NCBI RefSeq assembly: GCF_900496995.4
Contig: NC_044005.1
Coordinates: forward strand, 51,222,517-51,286,516
Source of the DNA: Aquila chrysaetos chrysaetos
Taxonomy: Eukaryota > Chordata > Aves > Accipitriformes > Accipitridae
Direction of reading: 5' to 3'
DNA: 64,000 bases
Of the stretch, positions 53,609 through 64,000 are shown piece by piece. A program made the position numbers and the translations under genes. Position 1 is the stretch's first letter. Every line of letters starts with the position of its first letter. Under the pieces are notes generated by a model that was not told the origin of the DNA, made no database searches, and saw nothing but the letters and a program-made list of their open reading frames with translations.

Positions 53609-56600
53609 AGCATCGGCACAGCAACACGGACACCCTGCAGCCCACAGGGACGTAGTGGTCCTTCCCTGCCCCACGGCCAGGGACTGCGGACACGGGGGGC
53701 TGCTCCCCGACATGCACCCCAGGGGTAGTGTGGGGAGACCTGAACACAGGCTTTTCAACCTACACCTGTAAGCTGCCACCCCCAAATACCCAATATATGC
53801 CACGGAGTGGGCAAAACCAGCGCGAGCCTGCCCTGGGTCTGGGGGTGTTGCAGGGACTGAGGGCAGCTTTGCTTCCCTCCCTGGCCGCCCTATCCTGGGG
53901 ATGGCCAGCAAAGAAATTCAGAGGCTGGGTGGGCTCTAAATCTCCCCAAGACTGGAGGCAAAGTTTGCATCGTCTCTTCAGAAAGGATTGGCCAACTTTC
54001 CTGTCCAGCCACAAGCATCCCTGAGTCACCAGGCAATCCTGTTTCTGCCATGCCAATGTAAAAGGCTATGGGTTAATTTGCACGGCGCAGGTTTGTAGCT
54101 CGGGGTGTCGGCGGGTTTACTATGGCTGTAACGATGCCGGTCCCGAAAAATGCTCCTTGCCACAGCAGGTTACCGCTCATTAACTTTAGTGACTTTGGGG
54201 CTTTACTCCAAGGAAAGATGTGGCATTAGATACCTGAGCTTACTTAAATAGTGCTGACCACCCTAAAAGAGAATGTTGTGAACAAAGAAAAATGTCAAGC
54301 AAAATCAATTGTCTCCGAAAATACGCAGACAAACTGGAAAAATGGAAAAGAAAAACAAATGCGCGCTTACCAAGCTCATTCAACAACAGGGCTGTGAAGG
54401 AGACAGACAGAGACAAACACAGAAGAAGAAAAGTAAATGAATAATGAAATCAAAAGGGATATCCACAGAAAGACTCCAGATCCCAGGGCAGAGATTTCAG
54501 ATCTGTAAAGCTGCAGGATACCATTAGTGTTGAGAGAAAGGCACTAAAAATAAAGGAACAGAAATGTTTCATGGGATTGTGGATTTAAAATAAAAACTAT
54601 TGCAAACATGGGGTGGATATGTGATTAAAAGGCACACTCCAAAAATTCATTTTTCCCCTTTGAATTGTATGTGCAAGATCTTCCATTGGTCTCAGAGGCG
54701 GTTCTGCCCCGGGGGAGGACACAAGATGTCCCATGTGCAGCGGCTACTGGCTTTGACCTCCTCCAGCTGCCTAATGGGGAGCAATAGCTCCAAGCAGGCA
54801 GCTGTGCTTCTGGCATATATAACGAGAGAAGAAAAGTCTGTGGCAAGGCTTGGCTCAAGGATCTTGTTGCTCAACTTTTTAGGTCTCCAAAACAGAAGAA
54901 AAAGCCTCTCCATTAGGGCACTGGTGGGTCTCTGGCCTCTGAGGTGTGGACCTCACCATGGTTACATGGTCTAAGGGTGACAGACATTTCAGAGATGCTC
55001 TTGTCTCCAGGGTGCCGAGCACACAGCTCGCCCTGCCTTGCTGCCTTTCATACAAAACCAAGTACAAAAAATGAGTTAAAAAAAAATCATTGCATGGCCA
55101 AAGCAGCAACTAGCATCCTTTAAAATCTTGACTTGCCTTCCAGCTAGTGAGTTTGCAAAGCTGAGCTTCCCCCGGGTTTCCTCAGTTATCTTTGTGACCA
55201 GGAGGATGACGAACTTTCTTTCCTTTTCCTTCTATTTTTAATTAAAAATTTCGGCTGGGATCTCATGAGCTGGTACCACGATTCTCAAACCTGGGGCCTG
55301 GAAAGCGTGTTTGCTCTTGCCAGACTCACAAGGCTGAGCCCACGCTGGTCCCTGTGAAGCTGGGCAAATCCGGAGCCGCTGAGTTGAGTCGTCCATGTGT
55401 CTCTTTATCCTTGGCAACACTGGCTATGCTCCATAGATGCCACTGGCACCATTTAATGATACAAACCCCACCTGCAGAGCCTGGGCCATGCCAGCGTGTC
55501 TGATTTTTTTAGCCTTGCTTCTGCTAGCTAGTCACATAAACCAGCAGGAAACCTGAGGCAGGGGACGATGCAGCCGACCTAGACGGCACCAGCGCTGAAG
55601 GGGAACGTGGCATTGCTGCCGGATGCGTCTTTAGCCTGAAATGCAGCAGCACGTCCCCACTCAGCATGGGGACCGCTGGGGGCCCTCTCTGTCCTGAACA
55701 AATAATGTATTACAACCCCATGCCTGCTGAAGGGAGAGCTTATGTCCCAGAAATTAGAAAGCAGCTCCAAGGCAGACAGACCAAATGCTGCTGCCAACTT
55801 TTTACAAAGGGTTTAATAAGGGTCTCTTGTAGGGCAACTAATTATCTTAAGTAACTCTAAAACTGCTTCTTGCTCAGCCACCAATACTGCGCAGAATTAG
55901 CTGTTGCCATTAATTTTCACTTAATTTCCTAGCAGAAACAGATGCATGGAAAAATAAGTGAACTCTGTCTTTTTGGGAAGGTTTGCAGTTGGTTTAGAAA
56001 TGTGATGAAAGAGGAAATTGTTTTTATTATTCCTATGAGAAGCTATTATCCACTGCAGAGCCATGAAACTTTATTTGAGCATAACCTGATTTCTCCTAGA
56101 CTGATTGCATCTTACAGTATTACCTGCTGGTGCCGTGATTCTCAGCTATTTTCAGAGACTAGTGCCAGTATAAAAAGGCTAAAATTACTGCTCTGGCCAT
56201 GCATTTTATTTGAAGCGAAGGCTATTTTATCTTCCGATAGAAATGATGCAGCGTTGCCTTTTTTCTTCTCGAGACTGAATTTTCTACCCAATTAAATGAA
56301 GGTCTAGCTGCGACGCAGCAGGGCAGCGCTCCCAAAATGTCTCTGGGGGCTGGCGATGCTCATCGTCCCCTGCGTGGGTGCTCCAGAGCCCTCCTGGGAG
56401 CGTGCCTTGCTCCCAGGGGGCCCTCGTGAGTGAGGCAGAGTCCTCCCGAAATGAAAGAGGAAAGAAAACAGAGCAAAAAGGGGCAGTGGCCAAGCTTCGA
56501 AGGAGGGAGGGCAAAACGGCCGGGAGCCAAAGTGCGAGGAGAAAGGAGTGTGAGAGTAGGGAGACACAGAGAAAGCGGACGGCAGCGTCTCAAGAGCTGG

Positions 56601-57172
56601 TCTGGTTTTACTCTCACACCTTTCACTCCTCGTCGTAGCCACACCGGGTCCCCAAGCACAAGGAAGAAACTGCACTCTTTCTCATACTCCTCACGGTCAA
56701 GTACTCTAAGGGTAATGAATTTCCTGTGGGAACACAAGACAAAGGCAAACACATGATTGGCATCACACACGCATGCAGTTCGCGTCCGCCCAGGTGCCGA
56801 GGTGCCGGAGATGGCTGGGTGGGGGGAAGCGGCTGCACATCCCTCCTGGGGCGTATGGGGAAGGGCAGGAGCATCCCCACCACCCGGCTGGCGTGGGACC
56901 TTGGCGGGCTGGGGAAAGGCTGAGTTCGGGAGGGGTGGGAAGTGTCCTCGCTCCTGCCCTTTTCCATAGGCGTTGGGGATGTGAGCTTGGTGTTGCAGGC
57001 GCCAGGCATGAGTGAGCCAGACAGGGACACACAGGCTGGGCTCAGCCCCGGAGCACGTCCCCCACCTTTCTTCTCACTCATCTCCACAAGCCGGGGCTCC
57101 CCGATCTCTAGGTAGAAGGTCTTGTTTTTCTCATACTCCTCATCATCTATCACCTTGATTGATATCGTTTTG
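41373..57172 (-). CDS. SLC8A1-like: Sodium/calcium exchanger, SLC8A family (NCX1-like), 3' part
   Basis: Nine coding exons on the minus strand encode the C-terminal third of a plasma-membrane Na+/Ca2+ exchanger: 57172-57066 (A), 56723-56620 (B), 54391-54371 (C), 53551-53534 (D), 52731-52663 (E), 51806-51676, 50491-50392, 44674-44399 and 41749-41373. They cover CBD2 with its splice cassette, the end of the cytoplasmic loop, the alpha-2 repeat (ALGTSVPDTFASK, GNVTGSNA) and the last membrane segments, ending SSLEAYCHIKGF. With A, C, D and E the window encodes about 365 residues. The first large exon (signal peptide, alpha-1, XIP, CBD1) lies beyond 64000. The membrane part is closest to NCX1 rather than NCX2 or NCX3, and cassettes C, D and E are an NCX1-type feature. 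Several cassette residues differ more than I would expect of a bird SLC8A1 orthologue, and the gene is compact. A paralogue such as NCX4 (SLC8A4) is therefore possible. Confidence 0.85.
44399..44674 (-). CDS. SLC8A1-like: SLC8A exon: acidic loop end, TM and alpha-2 start
   Basis: The 276-nt exon encodes the acidic run EDDDDDECGEEKLPSCFDYV, then hydrophobic segments (MHFLTVFWKVLFAFVPP, WACFVVSILMIGLLTAFI) and the start of the alpha-2 ion-binding repeat (GLKDSVTAVVFVALGTSVP). It is almost identical to NCX1 and clearly different from NCX2 and NCX3 as I recall them. The Cys in LPSCFDY corresponds to the palmitoylated cysteine reported for NCX1. The borders are GT-AG, with a split Gly at the start and a split Asp at the end. 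Confidence 0.95.
47590..47900 (+). repeat. CR1 LINE 3' fragment, sense
   Basis: It contains the CR1 3' sequence order in diverged form: AGGAGAAACATCTCCTTCAG, GAGGGTGGTGCAGCCCTGGG, then TTGGAGGTTTTCAATATTTG. It lies in the SLC8A intron, antisense to the gene. Confidence 0.65.
50392..50491 (-). CDS. SLC8A1-like: SLC8A constitutive exon after CBD2
   Basis: The 100-nt exon encodes NTVDKLIKKTNLALVVGTNS followed by WREQFIEAITVSA and one base. The NLALVVGTNSWREQF segment is essentially invariant in NCX1. The acceptor is CACAG before 50491 and the donor is GCAG|GTGAG at 50391. Confidence 0.95.
51676..51806 (-). CDS. SLC8A1-like: SLC8A constitutive exon, CBD2 C-terminal part
   Basis: The 131-nt exon encodes EDEEKQPLTSKEEEERRIAE then LGRPVLGEHTKLEVIIEESY and EFK. 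In NCX1 the equivalent starts EYDDKQPLTSKEEEERRIAE. The EDEE in place of EYDD or DEYDD means that exon F, if it exists here, is merged or absent; I do not see a separate small F exon. Confidence 0.95.
52663..52731 (-). CDS. SLC8A1-like: SLC8A cassette exon E-like
   Basis: The 69-nt exon (a multiple of three, phase 1 on both sides) encodes KPVFRKVQARDHPLPCTVVT then VR. It aligns with the NCX1 cassette containing GQPVFRKVHARDHPIPSTV, but about five residues (YLFGQ-like) near its start are missing and the end differs. Cassette E is reported for heart-type NCX1 messages. Confidence 0.85.
53534..53551 (-). CDS. SLC8A1-like: SLC8A cassette exon D-like (GFTIT microexon)
   Basis: This 18-nt microexon encodes GFTIT inside split glycines, matching the GGFTIT present in NCX1 messages. 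The acceptor (CATCTAG) is preceded on the minus strand by a long (CT)n tract. The donor is CAG|GTATGG. It is too short to appear as an open frame and is identified by its position, phase and residue match. Confidence 0.85.
53572..53604. repeat. (GA)16 microsatellite next to exon D
   Basis: A pure GA/TC dinucleotide run of 33 nt. On the transcribed minus-strand message it is (UC)n, located from about 21 to 53 nt upstream of the exon D acceptor, where the polypyrimidine tract and PTB-type binding sites lie. Confidence 0.95.
54371..54391 (-). CDS. SLC8A1-like: SLC8A cassette exon C (LLLNELG microexon)
   Basis: This 21-nt microexon encodes (A)LLLNEL(G), identical to NCX1 cassette C. The acceptor is TTCACAG and the donor is G|GTAAGC. 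It is phase 1 on both sides, so it can be skipped without changing frame. Confidence 0.9.
56620..56723 (-). CDS. SLC8A1-like: SLC8A mutually exclusive exon B
   Basis: The 104-nt exon encodes 34 residues, KFITLRVLDREEYEKECSFF then LVLGDPVWLRRGVK. NCX1 exon B reads KIITIRIFDREEYEKECSFS then LVLEEPKWIRRGMK, so identity is obvious but roughly ten residues differ. In NCX1, exon B messages are typical of kidney and other non-excitable tissue and make CBD2 unable to bind Ca2+ in the usual way. The phases are identical to exon A. Confidence 0.92.
57066..57172 (-). CDS. SLC8A1-like: SLC8A mutually exclusive exon A
   Basis: The 107-nt exon encodes 35 residues, KTISIKVIDDEEYEKNKTFY then LEIGEPRLVEMSEKK, nearly identical to NCX1 exon A. 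It supplies the acidic residues (IDDEEYE) that bind Ca2+ in CBD2 and is used in heart and brain forms of NCX1. It lies 342 bp upstream of exon B in transcription order. Both exons take two bases from the previous exon and give one to the next. Including both, or neither, therefore breaks the frame. Confidence 0.95.
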
Positions 57173-57970
57173 CTGGAACAGAGAAGAAGAAATAGAGATT
57201 CAAGAGTAAGGGGGGAAAAGGGAGGAGGGGAGACAGGGAGAGGAAGAGGAGGCTGGAAATGGCAGGAAAAGGGGGCTGCGGACAGAAAACGGTGGGTTTG
57301 GTAGCACAGGCTGGAGGGGCAGCACAGCTGAAAGCAAAGGGCAGGAGCCGATGGGCCGAGCTTGCCTCAGGATGAGCACGGACCACAGGGTCAGAGCACC
57401 GGCAACTCACGGGGTACCATCCTCCCCGGCATGGCCAGAGGCCACGGCTGGACATGACAGCCTGGATCAGCCTCCTCCAGAGCTGCCTTGGCCTGGGGGC
57501 AGCGAGACACATCCCTTCCCTTTCCAAAAGCCCAGGGTACAGAACAGCCCCCTGACAGCTTGCACACACCGCGTAGGCTCCCGGCGACACGAGCACTGGG
57601 AACCAGCACAGACCAAGCCCCTGAAAGCACAATGCACTGCTTAAACCAGCCCCTGTGCATGGAGGAGGCTCTGTCTCGCCAGGCACAGCAGATCCGTGCT
57701 CAACATCATGATCAGCTGCTCAGTTTGGGCTTTGGAGGCTCCAATTTAGAAGTTCAAAAGGGATGCTGGAGTTAGGACTTTTTCTGTGGAGGGAACGTAA
57801 GGGAAAGACAGTCTTTCTGGTTAGGGCAGAGTGAAGGAAAGCTTCACTCGTGGTGAGATTTGACATTTTTATTTTCCTTTGCAACCAGCACATCCTACCC
57901 CAAGCTCTGAAGGTTTGGTTCTCTCCTGTTTGAGAGTTCTGCAGCAAGTCTTTCTTCTCAGATGGCCCAG

Positions 57971-58558
57971 TGTCCTGGTTTCAGCTGGGATAGAGTTAAT
58001 TTTCTTCCTAGTAGCTGGTATAGCGCTATGTTTTTGAGTTCAGGATGAGAAGAATGTTGACAGCACATGGATGTTTTCAGTTGTTGCTAAATAGTGTTTA
58101 TACTAAAAGTCAAGGATTTTCAGCCTCTCATGCCCAGCCAGCAAGAAGGCTGGAGGGGCACAAGAAGTTGTGAGGGGACACAGCCAGGACAGCTGACCCA
58201 AACTGGCCAAAGGGGTACTCCATACCATGTGACATCATGCCCAGTATATAAACTGGGGGCAGTGGGGCTGGGGGGAATCGCCGCTTGGGGACTAACTGGG
58301 TGTCGGTCGGCGCGTGGGGAGCAATTACGTTGTGCATCACTTGTATATTCCAATCCTTTTATTATTACTATTGTCATTTTATTAGTGTTATCATTATCAT
58401 TATTAGTTTCTTCTTTTCTGTTCTATTAAACCATTCTTACCTCAACCCACGAGTTTTACTTTTTTTTTCCTGATTCTCTCCCCAATCCCACTGGGTGGGG
58501 GGGAAATGAATGAGCAGCTGCGTGGTGCTTAGTTGCTGGCTGGGGTTAAACCACGACA
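57971..58558 (+). mobile_element. Solo LTR of an avian endogenous retrovirus (ERVL-like)
   Basis: The 588-bp element begins TGTCCTGGTTT and ends AAACCACGACA, imperfect inverted ends with the TG...CA signature. On the plus strand it has a TATA-like TATATAAAC near 58245 and an ATTAAA near 58425, followed by a T-rich stretch. This sequence family (starting TGTCCTGGTTTCAGCTGG) is widespread in neoavian genomes as I recall. No internal retroviral genes flank it, so it is a solo LTR. The flanking five bases (CCCAG and GCTGG) do not form a clear target-site duplication. Confidence 0.85.
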
Positions 58559-61500
58559 GCTGGGGTTGCCCAATTTACCCCTTGCGGCATCAGCAGGGCA
58601 GGTCCAAAGGCACAGCCCCTGCTCAGAGCATAGCCACAAAGCACGCACCACAAAGGGCGAAAGCCTTGCAGGAGGCTGTGGCCACCAGCAGAGAGATTTG
58701 CTTCTTGAGGCACCCAGTAGAGTGAAAATTGAGTGAACGAATTGCTTCACCAGGGGAAAAAATTAGCACAGAAGAAGTTTCCCAGCTCTTTTCAGGGATT
58801 CATGTAAGTAGCTGAGAAACACCCAGCTGAAAGCTGCTCACCAGAAGGTGACCAAACCCCTGGGGTACAAGGGGCTAGTGCATCGTGGGGTGGGACTACT
58901 GTGGTCTTTCCTACAGTGCAAAGCCCTTGCAAAGACAAGATGGGGAGGGGCAGAAATCCAGCAGCCCCTGCTCCTGCCCAGAGTGCCCTGCTCACTGTTA
59001 TGGACGTGTGGCATTGCTGCCAGGTCAAGAAATAAGAAGGCAATAACAACAAGAAATAAAAAGGCAATGCAGTGACTGTCTGCAGCCCCCTGCTTGCTGC
59101 CAGTCTCCTGGCTGGGTTTGCTTTTTCCCCACGCTTGACGGCACTGTCCTTCTGTGAATGCTCTTGCTTAAACAAGCTTCTCAGTCGCTCTCCCCTTGCC
59201 CAAGCCTGTCTGTCCTTTGAAGAAACACTTCTTGTCCCATCCCTGGCTGCTCTGCGCTTTCCACACGCAGCCAGCACAAGTTGGAGCAGCCCCGAGGCTG
59301 CTCCAATGTATGATCAAGAAGGATCTGCTGTTCCTGGCAGGTCTTAGCACTGCAAACCCATAAACATGGAAGAAAGCCACGCTCTAGGGGAGTCAAATTC
59401 AGGCCATGCTGCCATAATTTCTGGCTTTCTCCCCTCCTTGCACGTCTGTACTGCCACCCAGAACCCCTCTGTTAAGCTGACAAGTATTTGGCAGCAGAGT
59501 CGACATTTTATTCTCATTCAGAGCAAACACCGCCAAGCACTTGGAGGAACAGCCAGGATGATTTCTTGTGCTGTTTGCTATGAGTCAGAAGTGTATTAAG
59601 TTTGCCCTTCATGCTTCTAATGAAACCATTTACTCAAGAGCAAGTGATGGCTGTGAAAAGTGTAACAACGCAGTATGGCTCAGTGTAATTGTATTTTATA
59701 AAGAATATCTGTAATAATTTGTTCTGTTTATAATTATTGCTGCAATAGGTTTGTACATAGGAAAAATGGTTACTAAGCATGCAGCTGATCTTGCTTTGCA
59801 TTGATGAGTTAGGGGAAATTATCGTGTATTAAAAAACTAATGAAGGATGCAAAAATGCTCTCAGCCAAGCTATCAAAGAGGACCTGACAGAATTAACGGA
59901 ATGGCACAATTTCAAAAGCATTACTAACAAAATCAATAATTTTCCTGACAACTCCCATTAAAATGTACACTGCACCCTGCCCCCCTGTATAAAAAAAAAA
60001 AGCCTTTCTCAGGAAAGTTAATTAAAAAAGCTGTCTTCATCAATTCTGAGGGCAGCAGAGGTATCAAGCCGTAAACTTCCTGTGGGTGTGCTCCAGCTTG
60101 CCGCGTGTGGCATTCCTCAAAGCCCCACAGAATAATTCTCTCTCACAAAAAGAAACCTGGGTGCCAATTAAAAAAGCTCTTCCTAATGCTTAGACCCAAC
60201 ACCAATAGGAATTCCTTCAATAATGCGGCCTCGGGGCTTAAAGTGCCATTGCCAGCAGGTGCTGCTATCATGCAGTTTTCCCAGCGATCTTTCTAGGGTG
60301 CGAGCAAGTGCTCTGTGTCAGGCAGACGTGCACTGCTGCTGTTTCTGCTGTACAAGGTTGTTGGGAGAAAGGGTGGGAGGAACAAATGGCAAGCCCGCTC
60401 TCTGGATGAATCTCCAATCAGCAAGAATTGCTAAGGCAAATTTGTCCCTGGAATGAGACTGCAATCCTGGAGAAAAGGATTACCTCCTAATGGTGTTTGA
60501 GATCACATCTGTTTGAGAAACAGCAAGTACGTGAAAATAACACAGGCTATTCTTAGAGCATGCCTGATCTCCACCACGCCGCCTTTTGCCTGCTGCAAAG
60601 CCCCTCCGCAGGGTCCCGCGTGCATGGGGCCTTGTGGCAGGTTTGATCAGTGGAGAATGAGGACGATCAGGCAACTGCACAATTTATCCTGCGCTAGAGG
60701 AAGGACTGCTTTCTACAGTAATCCAGGACACGCACTGATGACACCCTGCTCTTGCTGGACCCTCTGACATGGTCTCTGCTTCTCGCTCCTCTCCCAGGCA
60801 GAGATTTGCCGGGTAGCGCAGGCTGTGACGATGTGAGCAGCATCGAGCTAGCGTGGGGCTGCCTGTGCAGGCTGTGGATTGCAGCCCGTGTTCTAGGTGG
60901 CCTCACCTAGTCCCGTGCTCCTGCTGCATTCAGTGTCCAGTTTTGCAAGCCCACTGCCCGCAGTCCTCTTTTTCAGAGGCACATCTTGCTGCGTGAGGCT
61001 GATGTTCTTGCATTACAAGACATGGCGCGAATGAGGCAGACCAGGAGCGCCTGTCAGAGCCAGGACAGCTTGCTAAGGCTCACGGAGCGATGTGGGCTGC
61101 AGCGCTGAGCGCGGCGGCTGAGACGTCCACCCCTCGGTTTCCCTAGCTGGACACAGCGGGATGAAGTATGCCGAGATCCAGAGTCCCGACAGCGCAAGTA
61201 CGTGCTGAAATTTGCATTTCAAGTCTCTCTCTCCTGTGGCTCAGGGGCTCTTTCGGCACAAGACATGATAGTGCTTGTGTAAACAGAAAACAAAAGGGAC
61301 ACTGTATAGCACCTGAAACCCCCACTGCTGACTCACTGCAGGGCCAGAAACCAGGAGTCCCAAATCCACGAGGCAGAGGGAAAAAACAGAAGATTAAAAC
61401 ATTAGATTAAATCAGCCTCTAAACCATTACGCATTTTCTTCACCTCGTGTGAATCTGGGGTCCATCTAGATGGTGCTTCCAAGCTGTCCCTCAAATCCTC

Positions 61501-62329
61501 ACAAAGGTCTAGAATCAGCTTTGCTTTGGGGATGAAAGTGGCGTTTCTGCCATAATCTAACATTTCCAGGAGCTGAGTATTTAAGCCAAACACTCAAGAT
61601 CCCATGACTGTGCAACACCACAGCCCTTGAAAAAGCTGGAATATATTTTTTTCCTGCCTTGTCCCTCGGTCACACTGCAGGTAGGAAAGAGCAATTTCTG
61701 GAGCATCTCTCCAACACATTTTGGGTGCCTGGGGCCGGGCTCTGTGTTGCCCTAAACCACCAGGCTTGGCACACCTCCTGCCTTCCTCCCTACCTGCTGC
61801 AGGCAGCCCCAGTGCCACCACGGGGCAAGTTTGCAGGAAACCACTGCTGCTGCTGGGGTTTTCTTTCCATTGGTGTTGAGCTAAAGAGCTCTGCTCTAGC
61901 CTGACGGCTGATGGTATCCATGGTGCATCCAACCGCCTGCATTTCTGTGCCAGAAATTGCTCTTCCCTGAGTCTGTACCCGAGGCAGTTGCTGAGGGAAT
62001 GAGTTTCATTTCTATGTACGGGAAATCAAAGAATAAAACAAGTCTTGCAGAATTGCAGCTCCAGCTCTTCTCCTCTTGCTGACACCCAGCAGCAACAAGA
62101 GAAGGATGGTATGTTTGTGACCACGGCGTACAAATCTCTGCCCTTGCTCCAAGCCCAATGCTCTCCATCAGGATTTAGTTTTCATTTCAAACCATGCTAT
62201 TTCATTTGAACTGTAAAAGTCTTTTAACAGAGCATTCCCACACAAACCTTAGTTACAATAGCCCATGGAAAAGTCCTCTTGGCTGGTGATGCTCTAAGGA
62301 TGGTGCACCAAGGGAAGAACGGCTATACC

Positions 62330-62590
62330 TGATCGGACACAATGGCCATCCAGCACAGCCTCTTCTTCTGACAACTGCCAAGAGCACCTTGGAGTAGGAG
62401 GATACTAGAGCAGGACGGGCGTATAGACAGTATTTCCAACTGATACTCTCCCAGGCCCCAGGTATTTGTGTCTCAGGAGTTTCCTAACCAGATCAGGTTT
62501 CTATGTATTTAGCTATGCTCTGCAGAATTCTCCCATTTCCCTTTGAGCCTGAGTAAGCTTTTGGCATTTGTGGTATCCTATGTGCCAGGG
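62330..62590. repeat. Possible old dispersed repeat
   Basis: Phrases such as ACAATGGCCATCCAGCACAG, CTTCTGACAACTGCCAAGAG and GAGCCTGAGTAAGCTTTTGG resemble a dispersed sauropsid repeat family in which a short list of similar phrases recurs (GGTCCATCTAGCCCAG, GACAGTGGCCA, GAATCTGAGCAAGC). The similarity is from memory and weak. Confidence 0.3.
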
Positions 62591-63589
62591 AGAGCAATGT
62601 GATTGCTAATACCAGCTCAGTGTCACGGACAGCAAACAGCTGCTCTTAGGAGGTGATGTGTACTTGGCACAAGCGTGCCAGCCCACCTGCATGTTCTGGG
62701 CACATCTCTGGAATGGGCAAGAGAGAGCAGCCAGACGCCTGCCTGCAAGTGACCCCGGCAGGGACATGGTACTAGCAGGACAGGGCCGAATGTCCCCTGT
62801 CAATGGGCAAGCAAACTGGCTTTGTACAATGGCAAAGACGGGGCAAGAAGAGAGCTAATGCTTAGAGAAAAATGCCAGCTGGGGAAGGCACCCTGTGAGC
62901 AATCATCTTATGCATGTGCAGGGACAGGTACATATGTAACGAGCTAGCGCAGTCTAGCACAGGGTGACAGGAGCAGAACAGAGACAAATAGGGGAATATT
63001 TGTCTACAAGTATTTTTTTGACCAAGGCCACATGAGAAGATGGGCCCAGCCCTGGGCAGAGGTGTAAGGAGCTGGGACTCCTGGCTCTCCTACCTGCACC
63101 AGCCTTTTCTCTCTTGTGGGATCGGATGGCACCAGGAATGACTGGTGACAACCTACTTGGACCTTTGCATTCATATTGAACCTGAATATCTGCACAGTCA
63201 CGGTGCATCAGTGGAAATCCTCAATATACTCGCAAAAATCCTGCCATTCCCAATCTACACTGTACTGCTTAGTTATGTGAAAAGGCAGAAAACCCTCTCG
63301 TGACCCAGACAAGTGACCAGAACTGCAAGGACCAAGGGAGCTTGCTGTTTCCAGGGCATCAGCAATCAGCTCCAGAGAGATCCAGGCAGGACATGGTGAG
63401 GGACAGGGGACATCCTGCAGGGCGCTTCTTGATAGGGCCAGATCTCCAGGAGCAGAGCTGCTGCTCAGATTCAGCATGGCGAAAAGTGGTTTTCATTGCT
63501 GCACAACATATCTCTTAGCTCTCCTTCAGAACTGTAGTCATGCCTTTTAAAAACTGCTTTCTTTTCTTTTTTTTCCCGAGTGAGAGAAT

Positions 63590-63725
63590 GAGGTCAGCTA
63601 CCTCCATCCTTGGAGATGTTCAAAGCTTGCCTGAGCAACTTGCTTTAGCTTTGATGTTGGCCCTCTGAGAAGAGGTTGGACCAGAGACCTTCTAATCCAG
63701 AAACCTTCCAATCCAGAGATCTTGC
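63590..63725 (+). repeat. CR1 LINE 3' end fragment, sense
   Basis: It contains CTCCATCCTTGGAGATGTTC, AAGCTTGCCTGAGCAACTTG, GAAGAGGTTGGACCAGAGAC and CTTCCAATCCAGAGATC, which follow the CR1 3' end order. It is diverged but clear. Confidence 0.75.
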
Positions 63726-64000
63726 CCACCTCAACACTGCTGTGCACCTAGATCAGAGATCTCGCAACTAAGAAAGCATCATTGTGCCCAGATCACCAAT
63801 GAGCCGGGGCTGGAATAGCTAAGAAGTACTGCACGTAGCCAGTAATGGTGTCTCCAGTGGGCCAGGAAAATGATCATCTCTAAACACACAACCAACCAAC
63901 TGCTATAGCCATCAGTAACTAGCTTGCCCATGAGAACATGGCATGCTGTTGTTGCCTGGATAGACAGACACTTATTCCTGAATGAACAGAGGGAACAATG

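Larger units (their letters stand above)
57173..64000 (-). other. SLC8A intron upstream of exon A (partial)
   Basis: No further NCX exon is found. The large exon encoding the N-terminal membrane domain and CBD1 must lie beyond the right edge. This intron holds the solo LTR, an AT-rich conserved-looking stretch at about 59600-60010, a possible old dispersed repeat at 62330-62590 and a CR1 tail at the end. Confidence 0.6.

Overview
The window looks like avian genomic DNA, probably from a neoavian bird. Evidence: vertebrate GT-AG split genes, fragments resembling CR1 retrotransposons, GC-rich promoters, and one 588-bp solo LTR of the type I know from bird endogenous ERVL-like families (TGTC/GACA termini, positions 57971-58558). 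All gene names come from protein similarity recalled from memory. No search was run.

Layout from left to right. (1) 1-1352, minus strand: the first two coding exons of EIF4A3, the DEAD-box core of the exon junction complex; the rest of the gene lies beyond the left edge. Its CpG-rich upstream region carries four NRF1-like palindromes. (2) 2817-20711, plus strand: a ninein-like (NINL) locus. The 5' EF-hand exons are missing or damaged, with in-frame stops at 4292-4294 and 5844-5846, and the large central exon is broken. Yet fourteen coiled-coil exons keep canonical splice sites and one continuous reading frame to a normal C-terminus. (3) 23207-26055, minus strand: a complete seven-exon GINS1 (PSF1, 195 aa), convergent with NINL as in the human 20p11 arrangement. 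E2F, CCAAT and Sp1-like sites, a G16 run and a 22-bp minisatellite lie upstream. (4) About 26.9-39.2 kb: a gene-poor interval with no coding exon that I recognise, including an AT-rich block at 28.5-31.7 kb. (5) 39185-57172, minus strand: the 3' part of a sodium/calcium exchanger of the SLC8A (NCX) family. It has mutually exclusive exons A and B, cassettes C, D and E, the CBD2 exons, the alpha-2 repeat and the C-terminal membrane segments, followed by a 3' UTR of about 2.2 kb. The large 5' exon encoding the N-terminal half must lie beyond 64000.

The genes do not form a functional unit: EIF4A3 acts in mRNA processing, NINL in the centrosome, GINS1 in the CMG replicative helicase, and SLC8A in plasma-membrane calcium extrusion. 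The most interesting features are the half-decayed NINL beside an apparent synteny breakpoint with EIF4A3, and a compact NCX1-like exchanger that may be a paralogue (possibly NCX4) rather than SLC8A1 itself.
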